Assembly: GCA_963169455.1 (NCBI GenBank)
Contig: CAUJDW010000125.1
Span: 1 to 64,000, forward strand
Direction: 5' to 3'
Source: Bacteroidota bacterium
GTDB taxonomy: Bacteria > Bacteroidota > Bacteroidia > Chitinophagales > Saprospiraceae
DNA length: 64,000 nt
Shown in pieces: positions 33,133 to 48,100 of this stretch. The notes beneath the pieces were generated by a model that saw only the letters and a list, made by a program, of their open reading frames with translations, searched no databases and had not been told where the DNA came from. The stretch's first letter is position 1; each line of letters begins with the position of its first letter. A program made the position numbers and the translations under genes.

Positions 33133-36100
33133 ATGAAATCTTTTGCCCAGCAGGTGCTGGAAAACATTCCAGCTGACTCCTTCCAGCCATCTTCCGCCGA
33201 TAAGCGCTCATTCCGGAAGATGCGCCGTTTTGCGCTTCATCTCATGTCCACAGTATTTCTTCTGGCAGGCTTGGCTGTATTGCCGGAACCGGCCAGCGGG
33301 CAGTGTTCTCTGCCGACAGCCCTGGCGGGCTGTGACGGAACCTGTCCAACGCCATATCCGGAGGTGGATAACGTCATTACTCCCAACGGCCGCGACGACA
33401 ATTACAACGTCCTCATCGGCGGAAACCTCACCGTGAACGACGCAGCGGAGATGGAGGGGAAAGTCTATATCGGTGGGAACCTGGTTATGAACCGTTTTTC
33501 AGGTTACAACATGGGGTATGTGGGCTTAGGCACCGGCGTTTTGCCTAGTAATAACATCGACTGGGTGACGGTAGTTGGCGATGTGAATGTGCCGAATTTT
33601 CCTGCCGGTTACATTTTGGGCCCCGATGCCGCCCCGGATTTCCTGGGCAATTTTGTTTATGGCGGATTCTTAAGCCCCTTTGACCTTAACGGGGTATTTC
33701 CCGATGTAGTCAATTTTGCATCGGAGTCAAACACTCCCACCAATACGGCGCCATTCGACGAGATGTTCAGCCAACTCGCCGCAATCAGCGACTGCCTGGG
33801 AGCCAAAAGCCAAAGCCCTGCTTCGGATATAACCTTCGTAGACAATGGCGGAGGGGCCTATACCATTACAGAAGTATCCGAGGCTAATGTTTACATCGTC
33901 AGCCTGAGCAGTGGCCTGAGCGCCGCCACCCTGAACTTCGTGGGCTTCGAAGGCGATGAAACCATCGTATTCAACGTGGACCTGCCGGGTTCTGGCGATG
34001 TGGTCACTATCGACATCGCGGCCACGCAGCGCAACGGCTCCCCGGCGGGGGAAGGAGCCTCCTCCGGAACGCTGGCTTTCTCCCTGCGGGAAGGCATTCT
34101 CTGGAATTTTCCCGATGCTTCCAGCGTCACCATCTCTGGCGGCCAGTTGCAGGGGTCGGTGCTGGTGCCAGGTGCAACAGCAACGACGACCGTTAGTGCA
34201 GCCGGCCTGAACGGCCGTTTCTGGGTGGAAGGTAATGCCGTCCACAGCGGTTCCGGTTCTGAATTCCACGCCTTCCCATTTCGTGGTAACTTGCCGCTTA
34301 CCTGCTGTGACTACGGCGACCTGCCCGACCTCACCAGTAGCACCGGCGCCGGTGATTATCAAACCCTGCTGGCTAACGACGGCCCCCGCCACCTGGTCAA
34401 CAATGCCCTTCGAATAGGCGCCTCTGTTGATGGCGAAGGGGATGGCCAACAAAGCGCCATTGCCGACGGAGATGATGCCAATACGGATGATGAGGATGGA
34501 ATTGCCTCATTCCCTACTTTTTATGCCGGGCAGTCGGCTAACATTACGGTCAGTGTGACAAATACGACGGGCAACCAGGCAACCTTGTATGGCTGGATCG
34601 ACTTCAATAATGACGGCCAACTGGACAATTCCACGGAGCGCGCATCCGTCACAGTGCTAAGCGGCGGCGCCAGCAACGTAACGCTCGCTTTCAACGTGCC
34701 GGGAGGCGCAGTAACCTCCACCAGTCTCGGCGCGCGTTTCCGCCTGAGCACCGACCCCGATGCCGCCAACTCCACCGGCAGCGCCGGCGACGGCGAGGTA
34801 GAAGATTATGTCGTGCAAATTCAGCCGCCGCTCGTTTGCGGCATTTCCATTTCGGATGTACAGGTGAGCGGCTGCACCTATAATATAGCCGCCGGCGAAA
34901 GCCAGGCCACCGTAACGGTGGAAGTAAGCTGGGTGAATCCGCCGGCCGGCGAAAATATTTTCGTAACCATAGGGGCGCAGACGAAATTCATCGACCTGCT
35001 CGGCGGCGCCGCCTCTCCGGCAACGGTAACATTTAACGTGCTGGCCGACGGCTCGCTGGGCAATGTCATCAACGCCGCATTTTCCGGCAATACCTGTGCC
35101 GGCAGCAGCGCCTATGATGCGCCTGTCGCCTGCCCTCCTGCCGGTTGCCTGCTCAACATCGTTGAGGTCGGCGTAGGAGAATGCGTCAATAATGCGACGA
35201 CGGGCAACGTGCCTACAGCCCTGGTTTCGGTGCAGGTGGACTGGATCAACCAACCGCCGGGTTCACTCATCGAGATAACCTTTGATGGCCAGTCCAAAAC
35301 CATCAACCCCAACTCCAACGGAAACCCTAAATATGTCCAGTTTTTGGCGAACCTGAACACCGCGGCTCCTTCGGGAATGGTCACGGCGCAGTTTTCTCCG
35401 GGAGCCTGCAACGTCGCTACAGCGTCATACCTGCTGCCGGCGCCCTGTGCGCCCACAACGCCCTGCGCCGGCCCAAATGCTATCGGGGGTAATGTGTTCT
35501 CCGATTTCGACTCCGACGGCAAAAAGGACGCTTCGGAATTCGGCCTGGAGGGTATTGTCGTAGATGTGTTTGACTGCAACGGCAATTTGATGTGCACGAC
35601 CACGACCGACTTCAACGGCGACTGGACCTGTACGGGCCTGGCGAATGGCGAAGCAGTGCGCGTCGAATTCTACAACTACCCCTATCCTTATGTGGCAGCT
35701 GCCGCCGACGATAACAACCAGTCGGGTAGAACCAACGATGGGGGGTCAGTACAGTTTGCCATCGTGGGTTCGGATTGCCAGGTCGATTTCGGCCTGATCA
35801 ACATTGCCGAATTCTGCGAGAACAACCCCTTCCTGATCCTGCCTTGCTGGGTGCGGGGCGACCCCCTGGTCCCGGGCGCCTCGGCCGGCATGCCGGTCAT
35901 GGTGGCCGTTCCCTATCAGGCTTCCGGTAACAAGCAGCAGGTGAATGTTCAGCATACCTATCTGGCGACCAACGCCGAGGTCGGCCCGACCTGGGGCGTT
36001 GCCTATAACCGAAACACCAGGACGGTTTTCGCCTCCGCGCTGCTTCGCCGCCACTCCGGCTGGGGGCCCGACAGTTTGAGCGCCATCTACAAAATTGACG

Positions 36101-39100
36101 TTTCTCAGGTTCCGGCGCCCAGTATCACCGGCAACTCCTCCCTCTATGTTGACCTGGACGCCCAGTTCGGCATAGACGCAGCCGATGAATACACGATCAC
36201 CCGCGACCTGTCGCCGAACCTGACGGTGCCGAGCTTCGACCCGCAGGCATTCGACCTGGTGGGTAAGGCCGGTTTCGGCGATATCGATATCAGCGCGGAT
36301 TTCGACTCGATATTCGTCGTCAACCTGTTTACGCGTTCACTCGTCATTATCCAGAACGATCCGAATACCGACACGCCGCTCTCGGCAACCGAAATTGCCA
36401 TCCCCGACCCCAATTGCATGGGCGGCTCGAATGACTGGCGGCCCTGGGCTTTGAAATACCACAAGGGTGTCCTGTATGTCGGGGGGGTCTGTTCCGGCCA
36501 AACTAACCAGAACGACCAGCAGATGATTGGCGTGGTGTATTCTTTTGACCCCATCACCTCATCTTTTGCCGAACTCATTTCTTTCGACCTGGATTACCCC
36601 AAAGGCTCTCCCGCTTCCTGGTTGGGCAACCCCTCGGCGGATTGTAAAAACTGGAACCCCTGGACGGCCAACTTCAGCGACATTATCGAAAGCGGTATCG
36701 AACTGTGTTATCCGCAGCCGATCCTGACGGATATCGAATTCGATGTATTCGGCAACATGACCCTTGGCTTTGTTGACCGCATGGGCCTTCAGGGTGGATG
36801 GTACGACTACGATACTTCCCCGCCAACCAGCCAGGCTTACAAGAGCAACCTGGGCGGTGATGTCCTGCGCGTATTCAATAACAATGGACACTACCTTCTG
36901 GAAAAAGACGCTGTTGCCGGTTATACTACCGGTTGCGGTTCCACCCAGCCGGCGCCCGGCCAGGGCCCCGGCGGCGGCGAGTTTTACTGCCAGGACGCCT
37001 TTGGCAGCGCACACGAAGAAACGGCGCAGGGCGGTTTGGCCTTACACCCCAGTAACAACGAGATCGTGACGGCCGTGATGGACCCCCTGGGCGCTTTCTC
37101 CGCCGGCCTGGCCTGGTACAACAATGGAACGGGTGTTTCCACCCGCCAGTACGAGGTCTATTATTCCGGCAACAGTGGCACAACGGGCCTGTTCGGCAAA
37201 GCCGCCGGCCTCGGCGACCTCGAGCTCACCTGTAGCGAACCTTTCCAGCAAATCGGCAACTTCGTATTTATCGATGAAAACATAAATGGCGCCCAGGATG
37301 CCTGCGACACGCCTGTGGCCGGCATCGAAGTGTCCCTCTACAGTATTTCGGGAACGCTGATCGCAACCACCACCACGGATGCCGACGGTTACTATTATTT
37401 CAATACAGCTGACGGCATTACGCCGGAAACCGATTATTATATAGTATTTGGCACCGATGGAGAATGGAGCGGAACGACCCTGAATTACCTCGGGGACGCC
37501 TATTCGCTGACCCTGATTAATATCGGCGCCGGCCCGCGGCCCGACCTGAACGATTCTGACGCCAGCATCGCCGGAGGCTCCCTGCCACCGGCCATTCAGG
37601 GCTTCCCCTATATCCTGGCTTCCACTCCGATTGAAGGAACGAGCGACCACAGTTTCGACGCGGGCTTCATCCTGCCTTCCTTCAGTGTGGGCAGCACTGT
37701 ATTCCTGGATATCAATGAGGACGGCATTCAGAATAGCGGTGAACCCGGGCTCCCGAACATTGCAGTAGAACTCTACCAGGCTGGCGATGTGCCAGGAGTA
37801 GGCCTGCCTTTGGCCACCGATATGACCGATGGCAATGGCGATTATTTCTTCGGCAACCTTCTGGCGGGCGATTATTTCGTCTATGTGCCCGCACCTCCGG
37901 GCATTGCCCCTGAATCTTCGGCTGGCGCCGGTATTGCGGACAGCGATACCGATGCCAATGACGACGGGGCCCAGTCCATCTTTGGCGGCCCCAGCCAATC
38001 GGGTGTCTTCACGCTTTCCTTTAGCGACGAACCGGTTGACGGCGCTGGTGAAACCGGCCAGGGCAACCTCCAGGATAACTTCGATGACGCAAATGGCAAC
38101 ATGACCATCGACTTTGGCTTCATACCCGCGGTTAGCGTTGGGTCCACCGTATTTTACGATGAGAACAACAACGGTATCCAGGATGGGGGCGAACCGGGCA
38201 TCGATGGCGTAACGGTTCAGCTCTTCAGCGTTGGCCCGGATGGCCAGCCGAACACGATGGACGATGTGCTGATCGATACAGATATGACTACCGGCGGTGG
38301 CAATTACTTCTTCTTCGGGCTGCGCCAGGGCAATTACTATTTGGTAATCCCTACCCCGCCCGCAGATTACGCCTTGTCGAGTACTACGGATGAACTGGAC
38401 CCGGATAGTGATTTGGACCAAAACGACAACGGCCTCCAGCCAGGCGGCGCCGGCGCCCCGGTCCAATCGGGCGTGATCACCCTGACCGTCAACGGAGAAC
38501 CGGTGAATGGCGCCGGCGAAAACGGCCCCGGCAGCGGCGAAGATGATTTTGACGACAACAACGGCAACTCGACCGTGGACTTTGGCTTCATCCCCGCCGT
38601 TAGCGTCGGTTCGCTCGTCTTCGCCGACCTGGATAACAACGGCCTTTACGACGGCTCCGACTTCGGCATCGACGGTGTGGAAGTGGAGCTTTGGAGCACT
38701 GGCGCTGATGCCAGCAAAGGTACTGCCGATGACATCTATGTGGCTACCGACCTTACTTCCGGTGGCGGCGTTTACTTCTTCGGTAATTTGCCCCAGGGCG
38801 AGTACTATCTGAAAATCCAGACTACGCAGTTTGGATCAGGCCAGGCCCTGGAAGCATATTCCTTGTCCAGCACAGATATTGCCTCTTCTGGCAGCGACAA
38901 CCTCACCGACAACGATGACAACGGCCTGCAGATGGGCGGCGCCGGCACGATGGTGATGTCTCCGGAGTTCCTCCTGGAGCCCAATACGGAGACTACCGCC
39001 GAGCCTGGCCCGGGTGGCGCGCAGGATGACAGTGATGATGACAATGGCGATATGACAAAAGACTTCGGCTTCAGCCCCGTGGTGAGCATTGGCTCTACGG

Positions 39101-42100
39101 TATTTGCTGATGTCGATAATGACGGCCAGTTCGAGCCGCAGGATGGTGAAGACGGCATCCCCGGGGTAGTAGTGGAAGTGTGGAGCACCGGCCTGGATGG
39201 CGACAAAGGCACAGCCGATGACGTACTGGCAGGGTCGGATATTACCGACAGCAACGGCGATTACTTCCTGGGCGGCCTGTTCCCTGGCGAATACTACGTC
39301 CTTATCCCGGCCAGCGAATTTGGCGCCGGCGAACCCCTCCAGGGCCAGCCCTGGTCCTCTTCGCCGACAGACACCAACGACAATGGCGAAGACAACGACG
39401 ATAATGGTATTCAGATGGGTGGACAGGGTACCATGGTGATGTCTCCTGAAATCATCCTGACGCCCAATGCCGAACCGGTAGCCCCGGCCGAAGGCGGCTC
39501 CGGCAGCACCCAGGACGATTTTGCGGACGCCAATGGAGACATGACCGTGGACTTCGGTTTTGTACCAAGCGTTAGCGTTGGTTCCCTCGTTTGGGCTGAT
39601 GCCGATAATGATGGGCAATATGAACCTTCCGAATCCGGCATCGATGGGGTGGAAGTCCAGTTGTGGAGCCCCGGGCCGGATGGCGCCAAAGGCGGCGGAG
39701 ACGATATTCAGATCGTCACCGGAGCTGATGGCATTCTTGGTACGGCCGATGACCCTGCCGCAGCACCGGTGGTGACTGCCGGCGGCGGCCTGTACTACTT
39801 CGGCAACTTGCTGCCGGGCAGCTACTACGTTGTGATTCCGACACCGGATGCAGCCTTCCCGCTCTCCAGCACGCCTACGGATGCCAACGCCAATAACCAG
39901 GAAGATAATGATGATAATGGTATTCAGGATGGCGGTTTCGGCTCCATGGCCATGAGCAGCGTATTCATGCTGCAGGCCGGCGCTGAACCGGCCGGCGAGA
40001 GTGGCCCGGGCGGCGCCCAGGACGATGCAGACGATGATAATGGCGACATGACCATCGACTTCGGCTTTATCCCGGCCATGAGCGTGGGCTCCCATGTCTT
40101 TGCCGACCTGGACAACAATGGCCTGTTCGACGGCGCTGACTTCGGCATCGACGGCGTGGAAGTTGAACTCTGGAGCACGGGCCCCGATGGCGACAAAGGC
40201 ACCGCCGACGACGCCCTGATCGCAACGGATGTAACGGCCGGCGGCGGCCTCTACTTCTTCGACGGGCTCCAGGAAGGGGAATACTACCTGAAGATACAAA
40301 ACACCCAGTTTGGCGCCGGCGAAGCCCTCGAGGCTTACCCGCTGTCGAGTGCAGATATTGCTTCTACCGGCACAGACAACCCCACTGATAACGACGACAA
40401 CGGCCTGCAGATGGGCGGCGCCGGCGGCATGGTGATGTCTCCGGAGTTCATCCTGGAAGCCAATGCCGAGCCTGCCTCCGAGCCTGGCCCGGGCGGCGCG
40501 CAGGATGACAGTGATGATGACAACGGCGACATGACCAAGGACTTCGGTTTCACCCCGGCGGTGAGCATCGGTTCCACGGCCTTCGCCGATATTGATAATG
40601 ACGGCCTGTACGAACCACAGGATGGTGAGAATGGCATCCCGGGTGTTGTGGTGCAAGTATGGAGTACGGGCCCTGACGGCGACAAAGGCACGGCCGATGA
40701 CGTACAGGTTGGTTCGGATATTACCGACAGCAATGGCGACTACTACGTAGGCGGCCTGTATGAAGGCGAGTACTATGTCGTTATCCCGGCCAGCGAATTT
40801 GGCGCCGGCGAACCCCTACAGGGCCAGCCCTGGTCTTCCACCCCTACCGATACCAATGATAATGGCGAGGATGATGACGATAACGGTATACAAATGGGCG
40901 GCTTGGGTACGATGGTAATGTCTCCGGAAATAATCCTGGCACCCGGTACTGAACCGCTGGCCCCTGCCGAAGACGGTTCGGGCAGCACGCAGGACGATGC
41001 CGCCGACGCCAATGGCGATATGACCGTGGACTTCGGCTTTGTGCCGGCCGTGAGCGTGGGCTCCCTCGTGTTTGCTGATGAAGATAACAATGGCCTGTAC
41101 GATGGCTCCGATAGCGGTATCGATGGCGTAGAGGTGCAGTTGTGGAGCCCCGGCCCGGACGGCACGAAAGGTGGCGGCGATGATGTCCAAATCATCACCG
41201 GCGCGGACGGCCTGCTCGGAACCGCCGATGATATTGCCGCAGCGCCTGTGGTAACGGCCGGCGGCGGCCTGTACTACTTCGGCAACCTGTTGCCGGGCAA
41301 CTACTACGTAGTGATCCCGACACCGGATGCCGCATACCCGCTTTCGAGTACGCCAACGGATACCGATGCAAACAATGGCGAAGATGATGACGACAATGGC
41401 ATCCAGGATGGCGGCCTTGGCGCAATGGCAATGAGCAGCGTATTCGAATTGGCTGTAGCGGCTGAGCCCATGGGCGAAAGCGGCCCGGGCGGCGCCCAGG
41501 ACGATGCCGATGATGACAATGGCGACATGGCCATCGACTTCGGCTTTATCCCGGCTGTAAGCGTAGGTTCCCATGTCTTCGCCGACCTGGACAACAACGG
41601 CCTGTTCGACGGCGCTGACTTTGGCATCGACGGCGTGGAAGTGGAACTGTGGAGCACGGGTTCCGATGGTGACAAAGGCACTGCCGATGACGCACTGGTG
41701 GCTTCCGACCTAACGGCCGGCGGTGGCCTCTACTTCTTCGACAGGCTGTTGGAGGGTGAATATTACCTGAAGATACAAAGCACCCAGTTCGGCGCCGGCG
41801 AAGCCCTCGAGGCCTACCTGCTGTCGAGTGCAGATATTACTTCTTCCGATACGGACAACCCAACTGACAATGATGACAACGGCCTGCAGATGGGCGGCGC
41901 CGGCGGCATGGTGATGTCTCCGGAATTCATCCTGGAATCCAATACCGAGCCTGCCTCTGAGCCTGGCCCGGGCGGCGCGCAGGATGATCCCGACGACGAC
42001 AACGGCGATATGACGAAAGACTTCGGCTTTACGCCGGCCGTAAGCGTGGGCTCCACCGTATTCCTGGACGAAGACAATGACGGCATACAGGACCTGAATG

Positions 42101-45100
42101 AACAAGGCATCCCCGGCGTTGTGCTTGAGCTGTACGATGCCGGCCCGGATAAGCTGATCGGCACGGCCGATGATGGCGGCCTGGTGGCCAGCACCACGAC
42201 GAATTCGGTGGGCGACTACTACTTCGGTGGCCTGTATGAAGGCAACTATTATATCCAGATCCCTGCCAGCCAGTTTGGCGCCGGCATGTCGCTGGAGAAC
42301 GCTACCCTGTCTTCCGTGAATACGGATACGAATGACAACCAGGAAGACTTTGACGATAACGGTTCGCAAACCGTTCAGGGTACGACTACCACCTCACCGG
42401 TATTCATGCTGATGGCTGGAACCGAGCCGGTTGGCGGCGGCGAAGATGCCCAGGGCGGCACCCAGGACGATGCCAGCGATGCCAATGGCGACATGACCAT
42501 TGACTTCGGTTTCGTGCCCATTTACTTCGACCTGGCGCTGATCAAAGAATTGGGCGCCGGCCAGAGCAACATGGTGGAACCGGGTGATGAGGTGGATTAT
42601 GCCATTACCGTGTTCAACCAGGGTAATGTAGCTGCCGACAATATTACCGTTACGGATTATGTGCCGGCAGGCATGACGTTTAATCCGGCACTGAATCCGG
42701 CCTGGAGCCTGAACGGCAATGGCGGCCCGCAAACCACGATCACCATTCCAGGCGGCCTGCAACCGGGGGCTTCCACTACGGTTAATATTACCTTGACGGT
42801 GAATGCGCCCCTGTCCTCCGGCACTATGCTGGTGAACGTTGCGGAGATCAGCAATGCTACGGACTTCCAGGGCTTCCCGCAGGACGATGTCGACTCCACG
42901 CCGGATGATGTGGACAATAACGATACCTACCTGAATGACAACGAAGTCAATGGTGATGGAACGAATGGAGGCGACGAAGATGATCAGGACCCCGCAGAAG
43001 TAGTCGTCGAACCCTTTGACCTGGCCCTGGTGAAACTGCTGGGCCCGAACCAGGCAAATATGGTGGAACCAGGTGATGACGTTACCTATGTTATTGAAAT
43101 CATCAACCAGGGCATGATCCCGGCAGATAACATTGTCGTTACCGACTACCTGCCGGCCGGCATGTCCTTCAACCCGGGCCTGAACCCCGGCTGGAGCATC
43201 AACGGTAACGGCGACCCTCAAACGACGATCAATATCAACGGCGGCCTTCTGCCAGGCGCTTCCACTACGGTGAGCCTTATCCTCACGGTAAATGACCCGC
43301 TGCCGGCGGGAACCAGCCTGGTGAACCTGGCGGAAATCAGCGGCGCCACCGATGAAGATGGCAACCCCGTTGAGGATTTCGACTCCACACCGGATGAGGT
43401 GGATGACAACGATACTTTCCTGCAGGATAATGACGTCAGCGGCGACGGCAACGATGGCGAAGATGAAGATGACAGCGACCCCGCTGAGGTCATCGTCGAA
43501 CCCTTCGACCTGGCACTGACGAAAGCCCTGGGCAGCGGCCAGTCCGCTATGGTTGAACCGGGTGATATTGTCACCTTCACCATTCGGGTGTACAACCAGG
43601 GCATGATCCCGGCTGACAATATTGTCGTGACGGATTACGTGCCTGCCGGTATGGCCTTCAACCCGGCCTTCAACTTCGGCTGGGCGCTGAATGGCAATGG
43701 CGACCCCGCCATTACCCTGAGTGATGCCAACAACCGCCTGCCTGCCGGTGGCCTTGCCCCGGGAGCAAGCGTTTCCGTGAATATCATCCTTACGGTAGAC
43801 GACCCGCTGCCGGCTGGCGCCCGCCTGGTGAACGTGGCCGAGATCAGCGGCGCTACGGATGAAAACGGCAACGCCGTACAGGACGTCGACTCCACCCCGG
43901 ATGATGTGGACGATAACGACAACTACCTCGTAGATAATGAGGTGAACGGCAACGCCAATACTGGTGGCGACGAAGACGACCATGACCCGGCAGAGGTCAT
44001 CGTCGAACCTTTCGACCTGGCCCTGACCAAGGTGCTGGCCAATGGCCAATCCGCTATGGTTGAACCGGGCGATAACGTCACCTTCACCATCCGCGTGATC
44101 AACCAGGGCATGATTCCGGCCGACAATATCGTCGTGACGGACTATGTGCCGGCGGGTATGTCCTTCAACCCGGCCCTGAACCCGGGCTGGAGCCTGAACG
44201 GCAACGGCGACCCCAGTCGGACAATCACCGTACCCGGCGGCCTGCAACCCGGCGCTTCCAGAACCGTGAATATCACCCTGACGGTAGACGACCCGCTGCC
44301 GGCTGGCGCCAAACTGGTTAACTTCGCAGAAATCTCCGATGCCACAGATGAGGATGGCAATGCGGTTCAGGATATCGATTCTACCCCGGACGATGTGGAC
44401 GGCAACGATACTTATCTCGCCGACAACTACGTCAGTGGCGACGCCAACGAAGGAGAAGACGAAGACGACCATGACCCGGCTGAGGTGATCGTTGAACCTT
44501 TCGACCTGGCTTTGGTCAAAGAACTGGCGGCTGGCCAGGCTGCCATGGTTGAACCAGGCGATGAGGTGTCCTTCACTATCAACGTGATCAACCAGGGCAT
44601 GATCCCTGCCGATAATATCGTCATTACCGACTATGTTCCGGCGGGTATGGCGTTCAACCCGGCCCTGAACCCGGGCTGGAGCCTTAATGGCAACGGCGAC
44701 CCGGCGACAACCATTACCATCGCCGGCGGCCTGCTGCCTGGCGCTTCTACCTCAGTGAATATCGTCCTGACAGTAGACGACCCGCTGATGGCCGGCCTGA
44801 CGTTGGTGAACTTTGCCGAGATATCTGGCGCCACCGACGAAGACGGCAATGCGGTCCTGGATGTCGACTCTACGCCGGATGATGTGGACAACAATGACAC
44901 TTACTTGTCTGATAATGATACCAGTGGCAATGGCAACGAAGGCGAAGACGAAGACGACCATGACCCCGCTCAGGTAACGGTCGAAGCCTTTGACCTGGCA
45001 CTGGTGAAAAAACTGGCAGCCGGCCAGCCCTACCTGGTAGAACCCGGTGACAACATCACCTATACTATTGAGGTGATCAACCAGGGCATGATCCCGGCTG

Positions 45101-48100
45101 ACAATATCGAGATTACGGATTATGTGCCGGCCGGCATGACGTTCAACCCGGCCCTGAACCCGGCCTGGGGCACGAACGGCAACGGCGACCCCTTCACAGT
45201 GCTGTCCATCGTAGGCGGCCTGCTGCCCGGCCAGTCCATTACGGTTAACCTCGTGCTTACGGTTAACGCACCGCTACCCTCCGGCGCCAATTTGGTGAAC
45301 TTTGCGGAAATCAGCGGGGCAACCGATGAGGATGGCAACGCAGTTCAGGATATCGACTCCACCCCCGATGATGTGGATGACAATGATACCTATCTGGTTG
45401 ATAACGACGTCAGTGGCAATGGCAATGAGGGCGAAGATGAGGACGACCACGACCAGGCAACGGTAATTGTTGAGCCTTTCGACCTTGCACTGGTGAAAGT
45501 GCTGTCTGCCGGCCAGTCTGCCACCGTTGAACCGGGCGATGATGTCAGCTTCACGATCCGGGTGATCAACCAGGGCATGATCCCTGCCGACAATATCGTG
45601 GTGACGGACTACGTGCCGACTGGCATGTCCTTCAACCCGGCCCTGAACCCGGCCTGGAGCCTCAACGGCAACGGCGACCCGCAAACCACCATCATAGTAG
45701 CCGGCGGCCTGCAACCGGGCACCTCCACGACGGTAGATATCATTCTCTCAGTGGACGACCCGCTCTCTGCCGGGCTGATGCTGGTGAACTTCGCCGAGAT
45801 CAGCGGCGCGACGGATGAAGATGGCAACCCTGTACAGGATGTAGACTCCACCCCGGATGATGTGGACGGCAACGATACCTATCTGGTGGACAACAGCGTC
45901 AGCGGCAACGCCAATGAGGGTGACGACGAGGACGACCACGACCCGGCAACGGTCATCGTGGAGGCCTTCGACCTTGCACTGGTGAAGCAGCTGGCTCCGA
46001 ACCAGCCCGCCATGGTGGAACCGGGCGAGGACGTGACATTCGCCATCACGGTGATCAACCAGGGCATGATCCCTGCCGACAATATTGTGGTGACGGACTA
46101 CGTGCCGACTGGCATGTCCTTCAACCCGGCTCTGAACCCGGCCTGGAGCCTGAACGCCAACGGCGACCCGGCTACTACGCTAACGATAGCCGGCGGCCTG
46201 CAACCGGGCGCTTCCATTACGGTGAACATCACCCTGACAGTTGACGACCCGCTGGCAGCCGGAACCTCCTTGCTGAACTTTGCCGAAATTACCGATGCAA
46301 CGGATGAAGACGGCAACGCCGTTGAGGATATCGACTCCACGCCGGACGATGTGGACGGCAACGATACCTTCCTGTCTGATAATGATGTCAGCGGCAACGG
46401 CAACGAGGGCGAAGACGAAGACGACCACGACGTGGCCGAAGTAATTGTCGAGCCCTTCGACCTGGCCCTGTTCAAGGAACTGGGCGCCGGCCAGCCCGCC
46501 ACGGTAGAGCCGGGCGACACGGTACTGTTCACCATCACAGTAGTGAACCAGGGCATGATCCCTGCTGACAATATCGAGGTAGTGGACTATGTGCCGGCAG
46601 GCATGAGCTTCGACGCCACGCTGAACGCGGGCTGGGCATTGAATGGCAACGGCGACCCGGCGACGGTGATCAACATCGCCGGCGGCCTGCAGCCCGGCGC
46701 ATCAACAACGGTAGATATCTACCTGGTGGTCGACGCCCCGCTGGCGGCCGGTACGAGCCTGGTGAACTTCGCCGAAGTGGCTAGTGCCACCGACGAAGAT
46801 GGCAATGCCGTACAGGATATTGACTCCACACCGGACGATACGGATGATAACGATACCTATCTGCAGGATAACGACATCGACGGCGACGGCCTGAACGGGG
46901 GCGATGAAGACGACCACGACCCGGCAACGGTGACGGTGGAAGCTTTCGACCTTGCGCTCTACAAAGTGCTGGGCAACGGGGAAGACGCAACGGTAGAACC
47001 CGGTGATACGGTGATCTTTACCATTACCGTTGTCAACCAGGGCGCGATCATCGCCAACAACATCACCGTTACGGACTATATGCCGGCCGGCATGTCCTTC
47101 GACCCGAGCCTGAACCCGGGCTGGGTGCTGAACGCCAACGGCCAACCCGAATTCACTATGGTGCTGGCCAGTGGGCTGCTGCCCGGCAAATCACAATCGG
47201 TGGACATCGCCCTCGTGATCGACGCTCCGCTGCCGGCTGGAACGGAATTGGTGAACTTCGCTGAGATCACCTCCGCTACGGACGAAAACGGCGGCCCGCA
47301 ACAGGATGTCGACTCCACACCGGACGATACCGATGATAACGACCTCTACCTGGAGGACAACTACATCGACGGCAACGGCCTGGCAGGTGGAGACGAAGAC
47401 GACCACGACCCGGCGACGGTGACGGTGGAAGTATTCGACCTGGCTTTGATGAAGTTGCTGGGCGACAGCCAGAGCGCTACGGTGCAACCCGGCGACACGG
47501 TACACTTCACCTTCCGGGTGATCAACCAGGGTATGATTCCTGCTGACAACATCGTGCTGAGCGATTATGTGCCAGCTGAGATGAACTTCGAAGCAGGTAT
47601 CAGCGGCAATGCTGGCTGGACGGAAACTGCGCCGGGCCTGGTGCAGCGTACTATCAGCGTAGCCAACGGCGGCTTGCCGACGGGCGGCTTACTGCCTGGC
47701 GACTCGGTGGAAGTTGAAATCTACCTGGCCTTAAATAGCCCGCTACCGGCAGGCACTCAGGTTGACAACTACGGCGAGATCAGCTCGGCTACGGATGAGT
47801 ATGGCGATCCGCAGCAGGATGTCGACTCCGATCCGGACAACAACCCGGACAACGATGTACTGGCGCAGGATAACGAAGTGAGCGGCGACGGCAATGATGG
47901 TGAAGACGAAGACGACCACGATATTGCCACCATTAGTACCGAGGCCTTTGACCTTGCTTTGTACAAGCTGCTCAGCGACGGCCAGCCGATGGTAGTCGAA
48001 CCTGGCGATACGGTTTACTTCACCGTCTATGTCGTGAACCAGGGGACTATTGCCGCCGATAACATCAAGGTCACGGATTATGTGCCGGCAGGAATGAGTT

